Below are positions 7,852 to 16,329 of a DNA stretch of 34,196 nucleotides, in pieces; positions within the stretch are counted from its first letter, which is position 1, and each line of letters opens with the position of its first letter. Location: positions 1 to 34,196 of the forward strand of contig JAHZKW010000143.1 in assembly GCA_022600175.1 (NCBI GenBank). Direction: 5' to 3'. The notes under the pieces are model-generated. The model did no database searches. It saw only the letters and a list, made by a program, of their open reading frames with translations, and was not told where the DNA came from. This DNA comes from Campylobacterota bacterium (GTDB taxonomy: Bacteria > Campylobacterota > Campylobacteria > Campylobacterales > QNZT01). Made by a program: the position numbers and the translations under genes.

Positions 7852-8699
7852 TGGAAATTCTCATAGTTCTGCTGTTTGCAGTTGTTATCACACTCTTTGC
7901 AGGAGTTAAGATCGTGCCACAAGGTGAAGAGTGGGTGATTGAACGTCTTGGAAAATTTAGAACGACACTCAAACCAGGTCTCAACGTTATCGTACCTTAT
8001 ATCGATACTGTACGACAAAAGATCTCTACAAGAGATATCATTTTAGATATCCCGCAACAAGAAGTGATCACTAAAGATAACGCCGTCATCTTAACCAATG
8101 CAATCGCCTTTGCAAGAGTCACAAAACCACAAGATGCCATCTATGGCGTAGAAGACTTTAAAAAAGCGATTCAAAATCTGATCATGACAACACTTAGATC
8201 TATCATCGGTGAGATGAAACTCGATGAAGCATTGAGTAACCGTGAAATCATCAAAACAAGACTTAAAGATCAGATCATCGATGATGCCGCCGATTGGGGT
8301 GTTACGGTCAAATCTGTTGAGATCCAAGATATCACACCTTCTGAATCTATGCAAAAAGCGATGGAACAACAAGCCGCAGCAGAGAGAGAACGACGTGCTG
8401 TAGAGACGCGAGCTGAAGGGGAGAAAAATGCAATGATCCTTGAAGCACAAGGTAAACTTGAAGCAGCAAGAAAAGAGGCTCAAGCACAAGTTGCACTCTC
8501 GGAAGCATCTGCACAAGCGATCACCAATGTCTCAGGAGCAATCCAAGATAAAGAGCTTCCAACCATGTTCTTGCTAGGAGATCGTTATATCAATACCTTG
8601 GAAAAGATGACCCAATCTGAAAATAGTAAGTTCGTCGTCTACCCTGCAGATCTACATGGTGCGATCAAAGGTATGTTAGGTAACGTCCTTAAAAAGTAG
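7851..8699 (+). CDS. SPFH/stomatin-prohibitin family protein (QmcA-like)
   Basis: The 282-residue protein has one N-terminal membrane helix (about residues 2-18), the SPFH domain (about 20-190; VPQGEEWVIERLGKF, then DIPQQEVITKDNA), and an Ala/Glu/Arg-rich coiled coil (about 165-225) that drives ring assembly. Such proteins form membrane-bound oligomeric cages and influence protease access and membrane organisation. It is translated right after the NfeD-like protein. The downstream exported-protein gene on the other strand ends 2 bases away. Confidence 0.9.
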   Translation: MEILIVLLFAVVITLFAGVKIVPQGEEWVIERLGKFRTTLKPGLNVIVPYIDTVRQKISTRDIILDIPQQEVITKDNAVILTNAIAFARVTKPQDAIYGVEDFKKAIQNLIMTTLRSIIGEMKLDEALSNREIIKTRLKDQIIDDAADWGVTVKSVEIQDITPSESMQKAMEQQAAAERERRAVETRAEGEKNAMILEAQGKLEAARKEAQAQVALSEASAQAITNVSGAIQDKELPTMFLLGDRYINTLEKMTQSENSKFVVYPADLHGAIKGMLGNVLKK

Positions 8700-8700
8700 T

Positions 8701-9174
8701 CTATCGACGAGAGATCTCTACTGTTGAGATCTCCTCTTTGAGATTCACAAAAGCACCATTGTCATCAAATGTCACGATACCGTTACCTTTGAGTTTTCCT
8801 TTTTTATGGTACTGAAACTGACACGCTTTTGCATCACAATCAATAATCATCTTTTTATCTTCATTGATCTTATACTCTTTATGTTTAGGTTTTTCAGTCG
8901 TAGATTGTAAAAAGGCAAACAGTACCATGTTTTTATCTTTTCTAAACTTTGCATCATCAATCTTTGGTGCTTCTTGTGCATGAAAAACATAATACTTTTT
9001 ACCAATAAAAAACTTGGCAATAGGATTGGTCACTGTTGCTTTTAAATAGTTATCTTTTAATGTCTCTAATGAAGCAATCTCACCTAACGTAATACCTTTG
9101 AATTTTACATCATAACTATCTGCATGTACACTTATCAAAGTGGCAAAAAAGAGTGTCATCGTGACTTTAAACAT
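8701..9174 (-). CDS. Small exported protein, unknown function
   Basis: The 157-residue product starts with a Sec signal peptide (about residues 1-18, likely cut after VHA). The mature part is Lys-rich with many short beta-strand-like segments and one Cys pair (IIDCDAKACQF) that could form a disulfide in the periplasm. No named family is recognised. AAAAGGA lies before the ATG. It is convergent with the SPFH gene and separate from the CRISPR locus to its right. Confidence 0.7.
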   Translation of the reverse strand: MFKVTMTLFFATLISVHADSYDVKFKGITLGEIASLETLKDNYLKATVTNPIAKFFIGKKYYVFHAQEAPKIDDAKFRKDKNMVLFAFLQSTTEKPKHKEYKINEDKKMIIDCDAKACQFQYHKKGKLKGNGIVTFDDNGAFVNLKEEISTVEISRR

Positions 9175-9248
9175 TGTAATCCTTTTTTCATTATCATATA
9201 GCCCAAATGTGTAAAATTTGTGAAAGGGATTATAGCTAATTTGTCCCT

Positions 9249-9464
9249 TTATTCACAACGCACCAATAAGCCACTTCCTACACCAAAAAGAGCCATGACA
9301 AAAACAATTGTATAACCTGTAAGTAAATCAAAAGTATATGAAAGTACCAAAGCAGTCATGATCAGTACTATCCCTATCAACCATGCTAACCAGATTTTTC
9401 CAAATCGCTCTAGACGAAGAACAAAAACTGCAATCGTAATACAAAGATATAAAAAGCATTTCAA
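9249..9464 (-). CDS. Possible small membrane protein or gene remnant abutting the CRISPR array
   Basis: A 71-codon frame with two strongly hydrophobic helices (about residues 21-43 and 50-67) and a charged motif between (RLERFGK) reads like a genuine inner-membrane protein. However, its only start is a TTG inside the last CRISPR repeat, there is no ribosome binding site, and a stop codon in the repeat blocks any longer version. It may be the 3' part of a gene whose beginning was lost when the CRISPR-Cas locus arrived. Expression is doubtful. Confidence 0.35.
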   Translation of the reverse strand: MKCFLYLCITIAVFVLRLERFGKIWLAWLIGIVLIMTALVLSYTFDLLTGYTIVFVMALFGVGSGLLVRCE

Positions 9465-9687
9465 ATCCCATAGGGATATCTACATGATTGTATTTATTAC
9501 GATCACTGCTCCCAGTAGGTACCAGTTTCAAATCCCATAGGGATATCTACATGATTTTTATCATGTTCAGCATATGTGCACGCAGAGGGGAGTTTCAAAT
9601 CCCATAGGGATATCTACATGATCTTACAGCATACTATATGGGACCAGGTGCGGCGAGTTTCAAATCCCATAGGGATATCTACATGAT
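9458..9687 (-). CRISPR. Type I-B CRISPR array, 4 repeats and 3 spacers
   Basis: Four 31-base repeats lie at 9458-9488, 9525-9555, 9592-9622 and 9657-9687, separated by spacers of 36, 36 and 34 bases. On the minus strand the repeat starts ATCATGTAGATAT, has a small CCC-TAT-GGG hairpin and ends ATTTGAAAC, the usual I-B crRNA 5' handle type, so transcription runs leftward from the leader beside cas1. The repeat farthest from the leader (9458) differs in its last base (GAAAT), as expected at a trailer end. The other three are identical. The array is very short. The spacers' targets cannot be read from this window. Confidence 0.97.
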
Positions 9688-9822
9688 AGCAAAAAATCTC
9701 CAATACCATGGGACTTTAACCTAAAACAATCTATTTTACTTACCTAAACATCTTCTAAATCAATTACCCTGAATTAACAATAACCCCTAAAAATAGACCA
9801 TCTTAAAAACTTAAATACACCT
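9688..9822 (-). promoter_or_regulatory. CRISPR leader between cas1 and the array
   Basis: This 135-base AT-rich non-coding stretch lies between the downstream stop of cas1 and the first repeat, upstream of the array in its transcription direction. That is the position expected of the leader, which carries the array promoter and the integration signals. No clear -10/-35 pair could be fixed. Confidence 0.6.
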
Positions 9823-10824
9823 TCAAGAAGACACAACAAACGGTTCATACTCACTATATTCACAAACCGTCTTTTTCAATCTATTCACTTCTCTTCGTAT
9901 CACTTGCCTCCATGTCAAGCTTTGTTCCCCTATCTTTGTCTGTTCAATCAGCTTACCTATCATCTTCATCTCAATCTTTTTGATGGCATCGTTGCTAAAT
10001 CATATTCTTCCACTATCGGTTTTAAACTCTTTGGCTGTGATCTCATTTTTATTGAGCATGGTAAAGATGAGATTGTCCCCGATGATAGGCTTGAATATCT
10101 CAGCGATATCCAAATGTAGACTCAAACTTCTATAGTTTGGTTCATGTAAGAATCCTATACGAGGATCCAACTCCGTTTTATAGATCTCGCTGAGTACGAC
10201 ATTGTAAATACGGGTATTGATATAGGAGATAAAACTATTGAGCTTATCTGTAGGCGGGCGTTTGGAACGGGTGGTAAACTTGAAACTTCTTTGGTTTTTG
10301 ATGATCTGGTTCCATGCTTGATAATAGTTCTTTTTAAAGGCACCCTCACTTGCCATGATCTCACCTATACTACTAGCCTTCTCCAACGCACTCAAATACT
10401 CATCTACCGCAAACTCCACACCATAACGCTTACAGTTCGCCGCACCGTTTAACATCTGTCCTCTGGTGATCTGTCTAGCGATATAAGCTCTATGCTCTGT
10501 ATCATCAAATGCACGCAACTGCTGAAGTAGTACAAAACCGCTTTTATTCACAGAGTTGGAGGTATTGGGAAAGAGATTGCCTCGAAAACTCTGATAAGGG
10601 CTAAAAAAATGCAGCAGTATATTTTGATCGGAGATAAAAGAGATCGTATAACTATCGATATCAACTTTCCCAAGCAGATAGATTTCATCGATGGCGTTGA
10701 TCGGGAGTATCTTGGTACCGATCACCTCATCCTCTTCATCATAACGATCAAAGTAGAGATTGTTATCTTGACGGCGTAGTCTGCCGCTGCTCATCAAAAA
10801 GTGTGTTCTATCTGTCTTTTGCAT
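9823..10824 (-). pseudogene. cas1: Cas1 integrase interrupted by an in-frame UGA
   Basis: Cas1 inserts new spacers into the array as a complex with Cas2. The first 274 codons give a normal Cas1: N-terminal beta domain, then the helical domain with metal ligands Glu160 (ASEGAFKKNYY), His227 (GFLHEPN) and Asp239 (SLHLDIAEIFKP). Codon 275 is TGA (10000-10002), but the same frame continues for 58 good codons (FSNDAIKKIEMKM ... YSEYEPFVVSS) to a TGA at 9823-9825, giving the usual total of about 333 residues. An arginine or tryptophan codon changed to TGA is the simplest cause. The truncated form keeps the three ligands but loses the C-terminal helices, so adaptation is probably impaired unless UGA is read through. 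cas2 ends 9 bases upstream. Confidence 0.9.
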
Positions 10825-10833
10825 CTGATTCCT

Positions 10834-11112
10834 TTAGCTAAAAAGTGTCTCGTTTTTGTCTACACCGATGACCACCCGCTCTGTATAGTTTTGCCTTGTA
10901 GACTCATAGATCACGATGGAGTCTAGCTCTTTTTGGCACTCTTTTTTGAGTGTGGCTTTGAGCTTTTTGAGATCACTTTCTCGTATCTCACCTTCAAAGA
11001 CTGAAAACTGCACCCGCGAGAGGTACTTCTCTACTGTCTTTCGAATTCGGCGGCTGTTGTCCTTCTCTTTCAGTGTTCTATCTGCTATATCATAAAACAA
11101 AATCACATACAT
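10834..11112 (-). CDS. cas2: CRISPR-associated protein Cas2
   Basis: The 92-residue protein starts MYVILFYDIAD, the standard first strand and metal-site Asp of Cas2, followed by the RIRKTVEKYLSRVQFSVFEG core typical of the ferredoxin-fold dimer that bridges two Cas1 dimers in spacer integration. A longer reading to 11148 is less likely because GGAG lies 5 bases before the ATG at 11112. cas2 here precedes cas1 in transcription (cas4-cas2-cas1) rather than following it as is usual. Confidence 0.95.
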   Translation of the reverse strand: MYVILFYDIADRTLKEKDNSRRIRKTVEKYLSRVQFSVFEGEIRESDLKKLKATLKKECQKELDSIVIYESTRQNYTERVVIGVDKNETLFS

Positions 11113-11120
11113 CACTACTC

Positions 11121-11618
11121 CTATAAACAATACTCTCGATAACCACAACTTTTACAAAAGTTATTTAGGATAAAAGACGGTGGTTTTGGACTATCCAAAA
11201 AATCAGCCACCTCCTCTATCAACGCTTCGATCAGCGAGAAGTTTTCTTCATTTCCCTCGACATAGATCACCTTTTTACCGCTTATCACTTTGCCATTGAT
11301 CTCTTTGAGCTTCAAAGAAGTTTTTAGCTGATACATATAAAAGAGCAGTTGCATCTTGGCAGCTTTGGGGTTTTTCATACTCTTTTTATACTCAGTGACA
11401 AGGTAGTGCCCTCTCTGCTTGCCTATCTTGTCAAACTTCAGGTTTGAAAATGGAAATTGGTGGAGTTGCTCTTCTTTGATATCTGAGAGGGCTTTTCCCA
11501 TCAGGATATTTTCATCCCACTGATCGGCGTGGATTTTCCTAGAGTAGAGCCACGCTTCACGTTTGCAGGTCGTGTAATAGTTGATGTGGGTGCCGGTAAT
11601 GAGAGAGGGGTTAAACAT
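11121..11618 (-). CDS. cas4: CRISPR-associated exonuclease Cas4
   Basis: The 165-residue protein has the four cysteines of the Cas4 iron-sulfur site (Cys18 near the N-terminus; Cys155, Cys158 and Cys164 at the end) and the RecB-type nuclease residues Asp63, Glu76-x-Lys78 (VTEYKKS) and Gln90-x3-Tyr94. Cas4 trims pre-spacers and helps select those with the right PAM. All key residues are present. It overlaps the unknown upstream gene by 8 bases and ends 8 bases before the cas2 start, so it belongs to the operon. Confidence 0.95.
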   Translation of the reverse strand: MFNPSLITGTHINYYTTCKREAWLYSRKIHADQWDENILMGKALSDIKEEQLHQFPFSNLKFDKIGKQRGHYLVTEYKKSMKNPKAAKMQLLFYMYQLKTSLKLKEINGKVISGKKVIYVEGNEENFSLIEALIEEVADFLDSPKPPSFILNNFCKSCGYREYCL

Positions 11619-12078
11619 GATTTTTATTATTTAGCTCTTCATATCTCAAATCATAAATCTTCTCAGTATGAAATCCATCTAAAGATTGTGGAAATGTTAG
11701 TAGCATATATTTTTTACTGAGACCTTTAAAGTCTATCTGCATCTTCTCCAATAGCTTTACCATATATTTAACTTGCTCATCCAAACTGTTAAACAAAGAG
11801 AGGTTAATACTCCCCTCTTCTTTGCTTTTCAAGACAGGGTTAAAAGGCTTTTCATCACTGTTAAAGAGATCTTGATAGATATAGTTTAAAAGATATACAT
11901 TTGCATTTTCACCATAAAAAAACAAGTCTTCTTTAGAGAGTGTCAAACTCATACTCTCTTTATCAAAAAAATCTCGTACGTACTCTTTAAACAATACATC
12001 TAAAAACTTACCATCACTTGGGTCTATATAGACCCCATTTTGTTCTAACACAGTTGTTGTGATCGCAAACTCTGACAT
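11611..12078 (-). CDS. Unknown cas-operon protein between cas3 and cas4
   Basis: The 155-residue product is acidic to neutral, apparently soluble and mixed alpha/beta, with segments such as FLDVLFKEYVRDFFD and NVYLLNYIYQDLF. I do not recognise it as a core Cas protein. It overlaps cas4 by 8 bases (ATGTTTAA). The ATG at 12078 has no ribosome binding site, but the frame stays open upstream and AAAAGGAG (12138-12145) sits 5-8 bases before two in-frame ATA codons at 12132 and 12129. The intervening codons read like protein (IKSAHWKSKSDLFDS). The true start may therefore be an ATA codon or a mutated ATG, adding about 18 residues. Its position suggests a role in interference or adaptation, unproven. 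Confidence 0.75.
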   Translation of the reverse strand: MSEFAITTTVLEQNGVYIDPSDGKFLDVLFKEYVRDFFDKESMSLTLSKEDLFFYGENANVYLLNYIYQDLFNSDEKPFNPVLKSKEEGSINLSLFNSLDEQVKYMVKLLEKMQIDFKGLSKKYMLLTFPQSLDGFHTEKIYDLRYEELNNKNHV

Positions 12079-12149
12079 AGAGTCGAAAAGGTCGCTTTTA
12101 CTTTTCCAGTGTGCGCTTTTGATGGTTATTATGATAGCTCCTTTTCTAT

Positions 12150-14351
12150 TTAGTCTGAAAAAGCTTCTTCTAAATCTGTTAACTCTATATCAAACCCTCT
12201 CTCTTTACTATAATATTTACTTCCAAAAGGCAATACATACCTGCCAAAAAGTTCTTGGATAGAGTGTTTTCTAGCTTGTAGCTCCTCGACAAGATGGTGA
12301 TTAATCGAAATAGTATAAAGCCCTAAATCCTTTTCAAGTTCCTTAATACGACCTAGTGCTTCAAACTTATCTTCACATTCTTCAAAAAGTTCTTCTCTTT
12401 TATCGATAAATATATCAAAGTGTCCTTCATATTGTTCAATAAACAAGGAAACTTTCCATGGTTGGTTTGGCATAAAATTTTCATTAAACTTTTCAAACAG
12501 TGTTTTGAACTCTAAGTTTTCCATATAGATTTGGAGATCAACACTTGTAGTTTGCTCTTTTACATCCACAAAGTATCTATCCATGTCCGCTAAAATTTCA
12601 ATCTCATCTTTTGATCTCTTTAACACAGCTTTTATTTTTTCTTCTTGTAAATCAATCACATGATAAGGTGCATTATTGTCTTCGAGATAATCAAACACCA
12701 CTACTTTACAAGGTGTTTGATGTTTCCCCTCACGGTTCACACGTCCAGCCATTTGGATAACCGAAGCGAACGGAGCAAACTCCCTATATCCAATATCAAA
12801 GTCAAGGTCTACTCCAGCTTCTATCAGTTGTGTAGCAATAAGAGAGATTTTATCACCTCTGGAAAGTCGTTGCTTAATCTCTTCAATAATCTCTTTTCTA
12901 TGTTGGGGTGTTTGATGTGTTGTCAGTAAATAAGTGTCTTGATTATTTATACTCGTATATAACTTTTTTGCTTTTGCGATAGTGTTGACAACACATAGTA
13001 CTGAACCCTTCTCTTTTTCAATAGCCTCACTTAAGTTTTCAAAGTCCCCCAATCCTTCTTGATATGTTAATCTGTAGCGATTATTTTTTTCATGATAGAA
13101 CCAAGGTTTCGATAACTCTTTAAAGTCTTCTAGCTCTTTGTAGATGTAAGGCATCGTAGCAGACATGATAATAAAATCAATGTTATACTCCTTTGCAAAC
13201 TCATTAAACACAAAACTAACACTTTTCAGTAAACTACGAGATATATTTTGCACTTCATCAATGATAATAATACTATCTCTAAGCGTCTCTAAACGTACAT
13301 TATCTCGATTGTGATTGGAAAAGAGTGTATAAAGCAGTTGATTAAAAGTAGTCACTATAAAATGTTCATGCCACGTATCTGCTAAAAATATTTTCTGAGA
13401 AAACTGTTCTTGTTCATCTTTTTGATTATCATCACCATACTTAGTCAAATGATGGTACTTTAAAACCTTCCCCTCACCTAGAATCTTTTCATACTCTATA
13501 TGTGTCTGATCGATGATAGACGTAAAAGGAATTGCGGTGATAATTCGCTTTTTATCTTTCCTTTTTTTAGCCAACTTTAGTGCTAACTCCAATGCGATAA
13601 ATGTTTTTCCCACACCTGTAGGAGCTTTTATCAGATATTTGTTTTCTACAGCTTCTCCTAAAGTATCAAATATCTCCTTTCTAGCTTTCATCCTGTATGA
13701 GTTTGGAAACTCTTTTTGTTTTTGATCAATAAGAGTCTGTATCGTTTGCAAATGAGTCTCTATAACTTCATCTGAAAGAACTGAGATATTTTTATAGGGT
13801 TTTGAAAAGATGGCTTCAAATTTATCAGCTAAGATCAGTCTGGAATAGCATTTTTTGAAAAGAAAAAAGCCTTCGATATGAGCGAACTTAGAGAAATTCA
13901 TATCAAATACTTTTAAAAGCTGATAAAAACTTTCTGTAGAGTGTTCACATTCTATATTGATATGTTTTTGTATCACTGCTATTTTTTGCAGCCAAGCTTG
14001 CTCATCAAACTGATTTTCATTTCGATTGCTATACCTATAAACTTCATCTTTTATATTTGGTAAGGAAAGATGATGTTTAGCAATACTAAAAAAGATAGGA
14101 AGAAAATCACTATCTATTTTTTCACACAAAAAACAGAAGAGATAAGCTCCTTCTATTGCATGCGTTGTTTTTTGCTTCGTTTTTTTATAAATATAACGCT
14201 GAAACTCATCTGATAACTTTCCTAAGTCATGATAGCTTGCTGCAATCCTATGTGCACGATCATCAAAAGAGTCTGCAATATTTTGAATATGCGTGATATA
14301 AGGTTTGTCGGGATGTGACCAAAGTGATTTTTCAACACTAAATAAATTCAC
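12150..14351 (-). CDS. cas3: CRISPR-associated helicase-nuclease Cas3 (HD-DEAD fusion)
   Basis: Using the GTG at 14351 as start, the protein has 733 residues. The N-terminal HD nuclease shows SYHDLGK (His41-Asp42), His64 (TTHAIEG) and the His93-His94 pair. The helicase follows with Walker A APTGVGKT (about 243-250), DEVQ (about 365-368), SAT (about 397-399) and motif VI QMAGR (about 533-537). Cas3 is recruited by Cascade after target recognition and unwinds and degrades the DNA. All motifs are intact. A TTG at 14390 would also be in frame, but GTG 14351 has AGAGAG upstream and overlaps cas5 by only 14 bases. A 70-base gap follows before the unknown gene. Confidence 0.95.
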   Translation of the reverse strand: MNLFSVEKSLWSHPDKPYITHIQNIADSFDDRAHRIAASYHDLGKLSDEFQRYIYKKTKQKTTHAIEGAYLFCFLCEKIDSDFLPIFFSIAKHHLSLPNIKDEVYRYSNRNENQFDEQAWLQKIAVIQKHINIECEHSTESFYQLLKVFDMNFSKFAHIEGFFLFKKCYSRLILADKFEAIFSKPYKNISVLSDEVIETHLQTIQTLIDQKQKEFPNSYRMKARKEIFDTLGEAVENKYLIKAPTGVGKTFIALELALKLAKKRKDKKRIITAIPFTSIIDQTHIEYEKILGEGKVLKYHHLTKYGDDNQKDEQEQFSQKIFLADTWHEHFIVTTFNQLLYTLFSNHNRDNVRLETLRDSIIIIDEVQNISRSLLKSVSFVFNEFAKEYNIDFIIMSATMPYIYKELEDFKELSKPWFYHEKNNRYRLTYQEGLGDFENLSEAIEKEKGSVLCVVNTIAKAKKLYTSINNQDTYLLTTHQTPQHRKEIIEEIKQRLSRGDKISLIATQLIEAGVDLDFDIGYREFAPFASVIQMAGRVNREGKHQTPCKVVVFDYLEDNNAPYHVIDLQEEKIKAVLKRSKDEIEILADMDRYFVDVKEQTTSVDLQIYMENLEFKTLFEKFNENFMPNQPWKVSLFIEQYEGHFDIFIDKREELFEECEDKFEALGRIKELEKDLGLYTISINHHLVEELQARKHSIQELFGRYVLPFGSKYYSKERGFDIELTDLEEAFSD

Positions 14352-15261
14352 AACCAAATTCTCTCTTCTTACCACCCAATACACACTCAAAGGTTACACC
14401 TTTTGACCTCTCTTTTAAAACAATAGCTTTGTCACTAAAAATAACTTTCTCGTACGATTGATACTGCCTACTTGAAACCGTTTTTAAAGGCATTGTTACA
14501 TTTGAATATTTTTGTTCAAAATTAAAGTCTATGTTATCAATTTGCTTCGTAAAAGAATCAACTTGTTCAATATAATCTGTAATAGTATTGATCTCTAGAT
14601 AATTAAAATTCCCACTAAATTCGCTATTTCCAAGGTAAAATGGATAGAAAGAAGTATGGTTTTGTAAATGAGAAATAATTTGTTTCTCATATTTAAAATT
14701 ATCAATTACTATTAAATATGCAGGATTTAATAAAAGTTCTCTATTTGTTGGTTTAGGTTTAGTAAACGTTTCACTCCGTTTTGATTCAAGCTTATAAAAG
14801 CTTTTATCCATTAACTCAAGCTTTTTTTTGATTATTGCTTCTTGTTTATCAATTTGTGCGGGTAATTTTTCAAGTTTATTTTGTTGACTTTTTGTTAAAG
14901 ACTCTTGTTCTAGTAGCTCTTGTTTTTGTTGCTTTAAAAAAAATAACTTCTCTTTTACTTTTTCAACATCTTGATACTTTTTGATTACATTTTCATAAGT
15001 TGATATTTTTGTACCAACTCTACTGGTATATTTTTCAATATAGTTTTGAGAAAAGCTCTTTTTTCTCACCTCATTTAAAATGATACATGAATAACCAAAA
15101 TCAAAATAGTCTTGATCTTCATAGTAATTTGCATTTCCCAATATTGAAGCCATCATTCCTCCTACAGTAGTTTTTGGAGGAAGAGATAAAGTGATATTTT
15201 GGCTTATCGTCAATGGATCTCTAAAAGAAGCAAATTTTCCCCATATTTTAAAAGCAAACAT
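14338..15261 (-). CDS. cas5: Cascade subunit Cas5 (I-B) with coiled-coil insertion
   Basis: The N-terminus (FKIWGKFASFRDP ... LPPKTTVGGMMASILG) is characteristic of I-B Cas5, the RAMP subunit that holds the crRNA 5' handle. A later FYLGNSEF segment fits the family's glycine loop. At 307 residues it is longer than usual because residues about 92-160 form a Lys/Glu/Gln-rich coiled coil (KEKLFFLKQQKQELLEQ and onward). The gene starts 3 bases after cas7 and overlaps cas3. Confidence 0.93.
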   Translation of the reverse strand: MFAFKIWGKFASFRDPLTISQNITLSLPPKTTVGGMMASILGNANYYEDQDYFDFGYSCIILNEVRKKSFSQNYIEKYTSRVGTKISTYENVIKKYQDVEKVKEKLFFLKQQKQELLEQESLTKSQQNKLEKLPAQIDKQEAIIKKKLELMDKSFYKLESKRSETFTKPKPTNRELLLNPAYLIVIDNFKYEKQIISHLQNHTSFYPFYLGNSEFSGNFNYLEINTITDYIEQVDSFTKQIDNIDFNFEQKYSNVTMPLKTVSSRQYQSYEKVIFSDKAIVLKERSKGVTFECVLGGKKREFGCEFI

Positions 15262-15264
15262 TGC

Positions 15265-16329
15265 CTACTCTTTACTCTCTTTAGGTACAAATAAGTCTAA
15301 CTCTGATTTTAGAGAAACCTTTTTAATCTCTTTAAACTTTTCTTCATAATCTTTCATAGTTCCATCAAGCACTACCTCAACTGATTGGATAAAATCTTCA
15401 GCTTTATTAATTGCCTGAACAAGTGGGTCAAAATCAAACTCCGCTTCATCTAAACTTCGTATTTCACTACTATTTTTAAGTTTGACTAGTTCATCTAATA
15501 AGCCTATAAAATAGTTTGAATCATCATTGTAAATAATTCTCAACAACATTCTTGGTTTTTGTCCCATTTTTGTATGTGTATTGAGTTTTTTTGTACCATA
15601 CCACAATCCCTCAAGCATATCTTTTATATCTTTCTCGGTAGTCTGACAACTATTTACATTAGCTCGATTGATCGTTCCATACACAGGAAAAATTGCATAA
15701 GGCACATAGTTATCTACCCTAAAAGTTTTAGTAAATTTCGCTTCATCTTCCTTTTTTGATTCGGTAGCAAATGCACCAGTCCCTTGAGAGAGTACTGTTT
15801 CAGTTTTATTTAGCGATTTTGTCCATGAAAACTGTGTTGCACCGATAAGCTGCAATCCACTTTTAGGAGCAACTCCACCAAAAAGCCTGTTATCAATACA
15901 GTTTAAAAAAACAGGCTTTTCTATTTCATTATCTCGTTCATCTTCTAATTTCTTTTTTTCTTTTCCTGTTTTGCCTTGTAGTTTTTTATCATATTCATTA
16001 TATATGTTTTTAATAACTTCAATATCTTTAAACTGTTCTTTAATTTGACTAAATCTATTTTCAGCAGTAACACTTTTGGTGGCACCTTTTTCATCAGCAT
16101 AACCAGCAAGAATAGCATCATTATTTACAAAAATATTATTTGCATACTCTTTATGATATTGTAAATAATCTCTAATCGTCCGTTTAATCCGTACATCACT
16201 TATAATTGCCTTCTCATCAACCTCATCAAAGCGATTAGCATTATCACTCATCATATCACCATTGGGATTGCTAAGTCTCGTATCCCAAAGAAATAAAATC
16301 TCACTCTCTTTCGCTAAATTACTACTCAT
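15265..16329 (-). CDS. cas7: Cascade backbone subunit Cas7 (Csh2-like, I-B)
   Basis: The sequence LFLWDTRLSNPNGDMMSDNANRFDEV and the following SDVRIKRTIRDYLQ are the hallmark N-terminus of the I-B Cas7/Csh2 family. Several Cas7 copies coat the crRNA spacer as a filament. The ATG at 16329 was chosen over a GTG at 16332 because AAGGAG lies 7 bases upstream; the start overlaps the small-subunit gene by 8 bases. A short charged insert (about residues 112-140, KKLQGKTGKEKKKLEDERDNE) is present. The protein has 354 residues, in the upper range for the family. Confidence 0.95.
   Translation of the reverse strand: MSSNLAKESEILFLWDTRLSNPNGDMMSDNANRFDEVDEKAIISDVRIKRTIRDYLQYHKEYANNIFVNNDAILAGYADEKGATKSVTAENRFSQIKEQFKDIEVIKNIYNEYDKKLQGKTGKEKKKLEDERDNEIEKPVFLNCIDNRLFGGVAPKSGLQLIGATQFSWTKSLNKTETVLSQGTGAFATESKKEDEAKFTKTFRVDNYVPYAIFPVYGTINRANVNSCQTTEKDIKDMLEGLWYGTKKLNTHTKMGQKPRMLLRIIYNDDSNYFIGLLDELVKLKNSSEIRSLDEAEFDFDPLVQAINKAEDFIQSVEVVLDGTMKDYEEKFKEIKKVSLKSELDLFVPKESKE

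Noticed and set aside
8711-8733. Two GAGATCTC copies forming an 8-bp hairpin between convergent genes
   Set aside because: They lie inside the last codons of the exported-protein gene and are not followed by a T run, so a terminator call is not supported.
9328-9531. Reading frame crossing the first spacer and repeat on the minus strand
   Set aside because: It runs through CRISPR repeat and spacer sequence and overlaps the more protein-like hydrophobic frame; no start signals.
10000-10002. UGA in cas1 as a selenocysteine codon
   Set aside because: Cas1 has no cysteine or selenocysteine at this position and no selenocysteine-insertion-like hairpin is evident; a nonsense mutation is simpler.
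12660-13725. Plus-strand open frames within cas3
   Set aside because: They are antisense shadows of conserved helicase motifs with no ribosome binding sites or family features.
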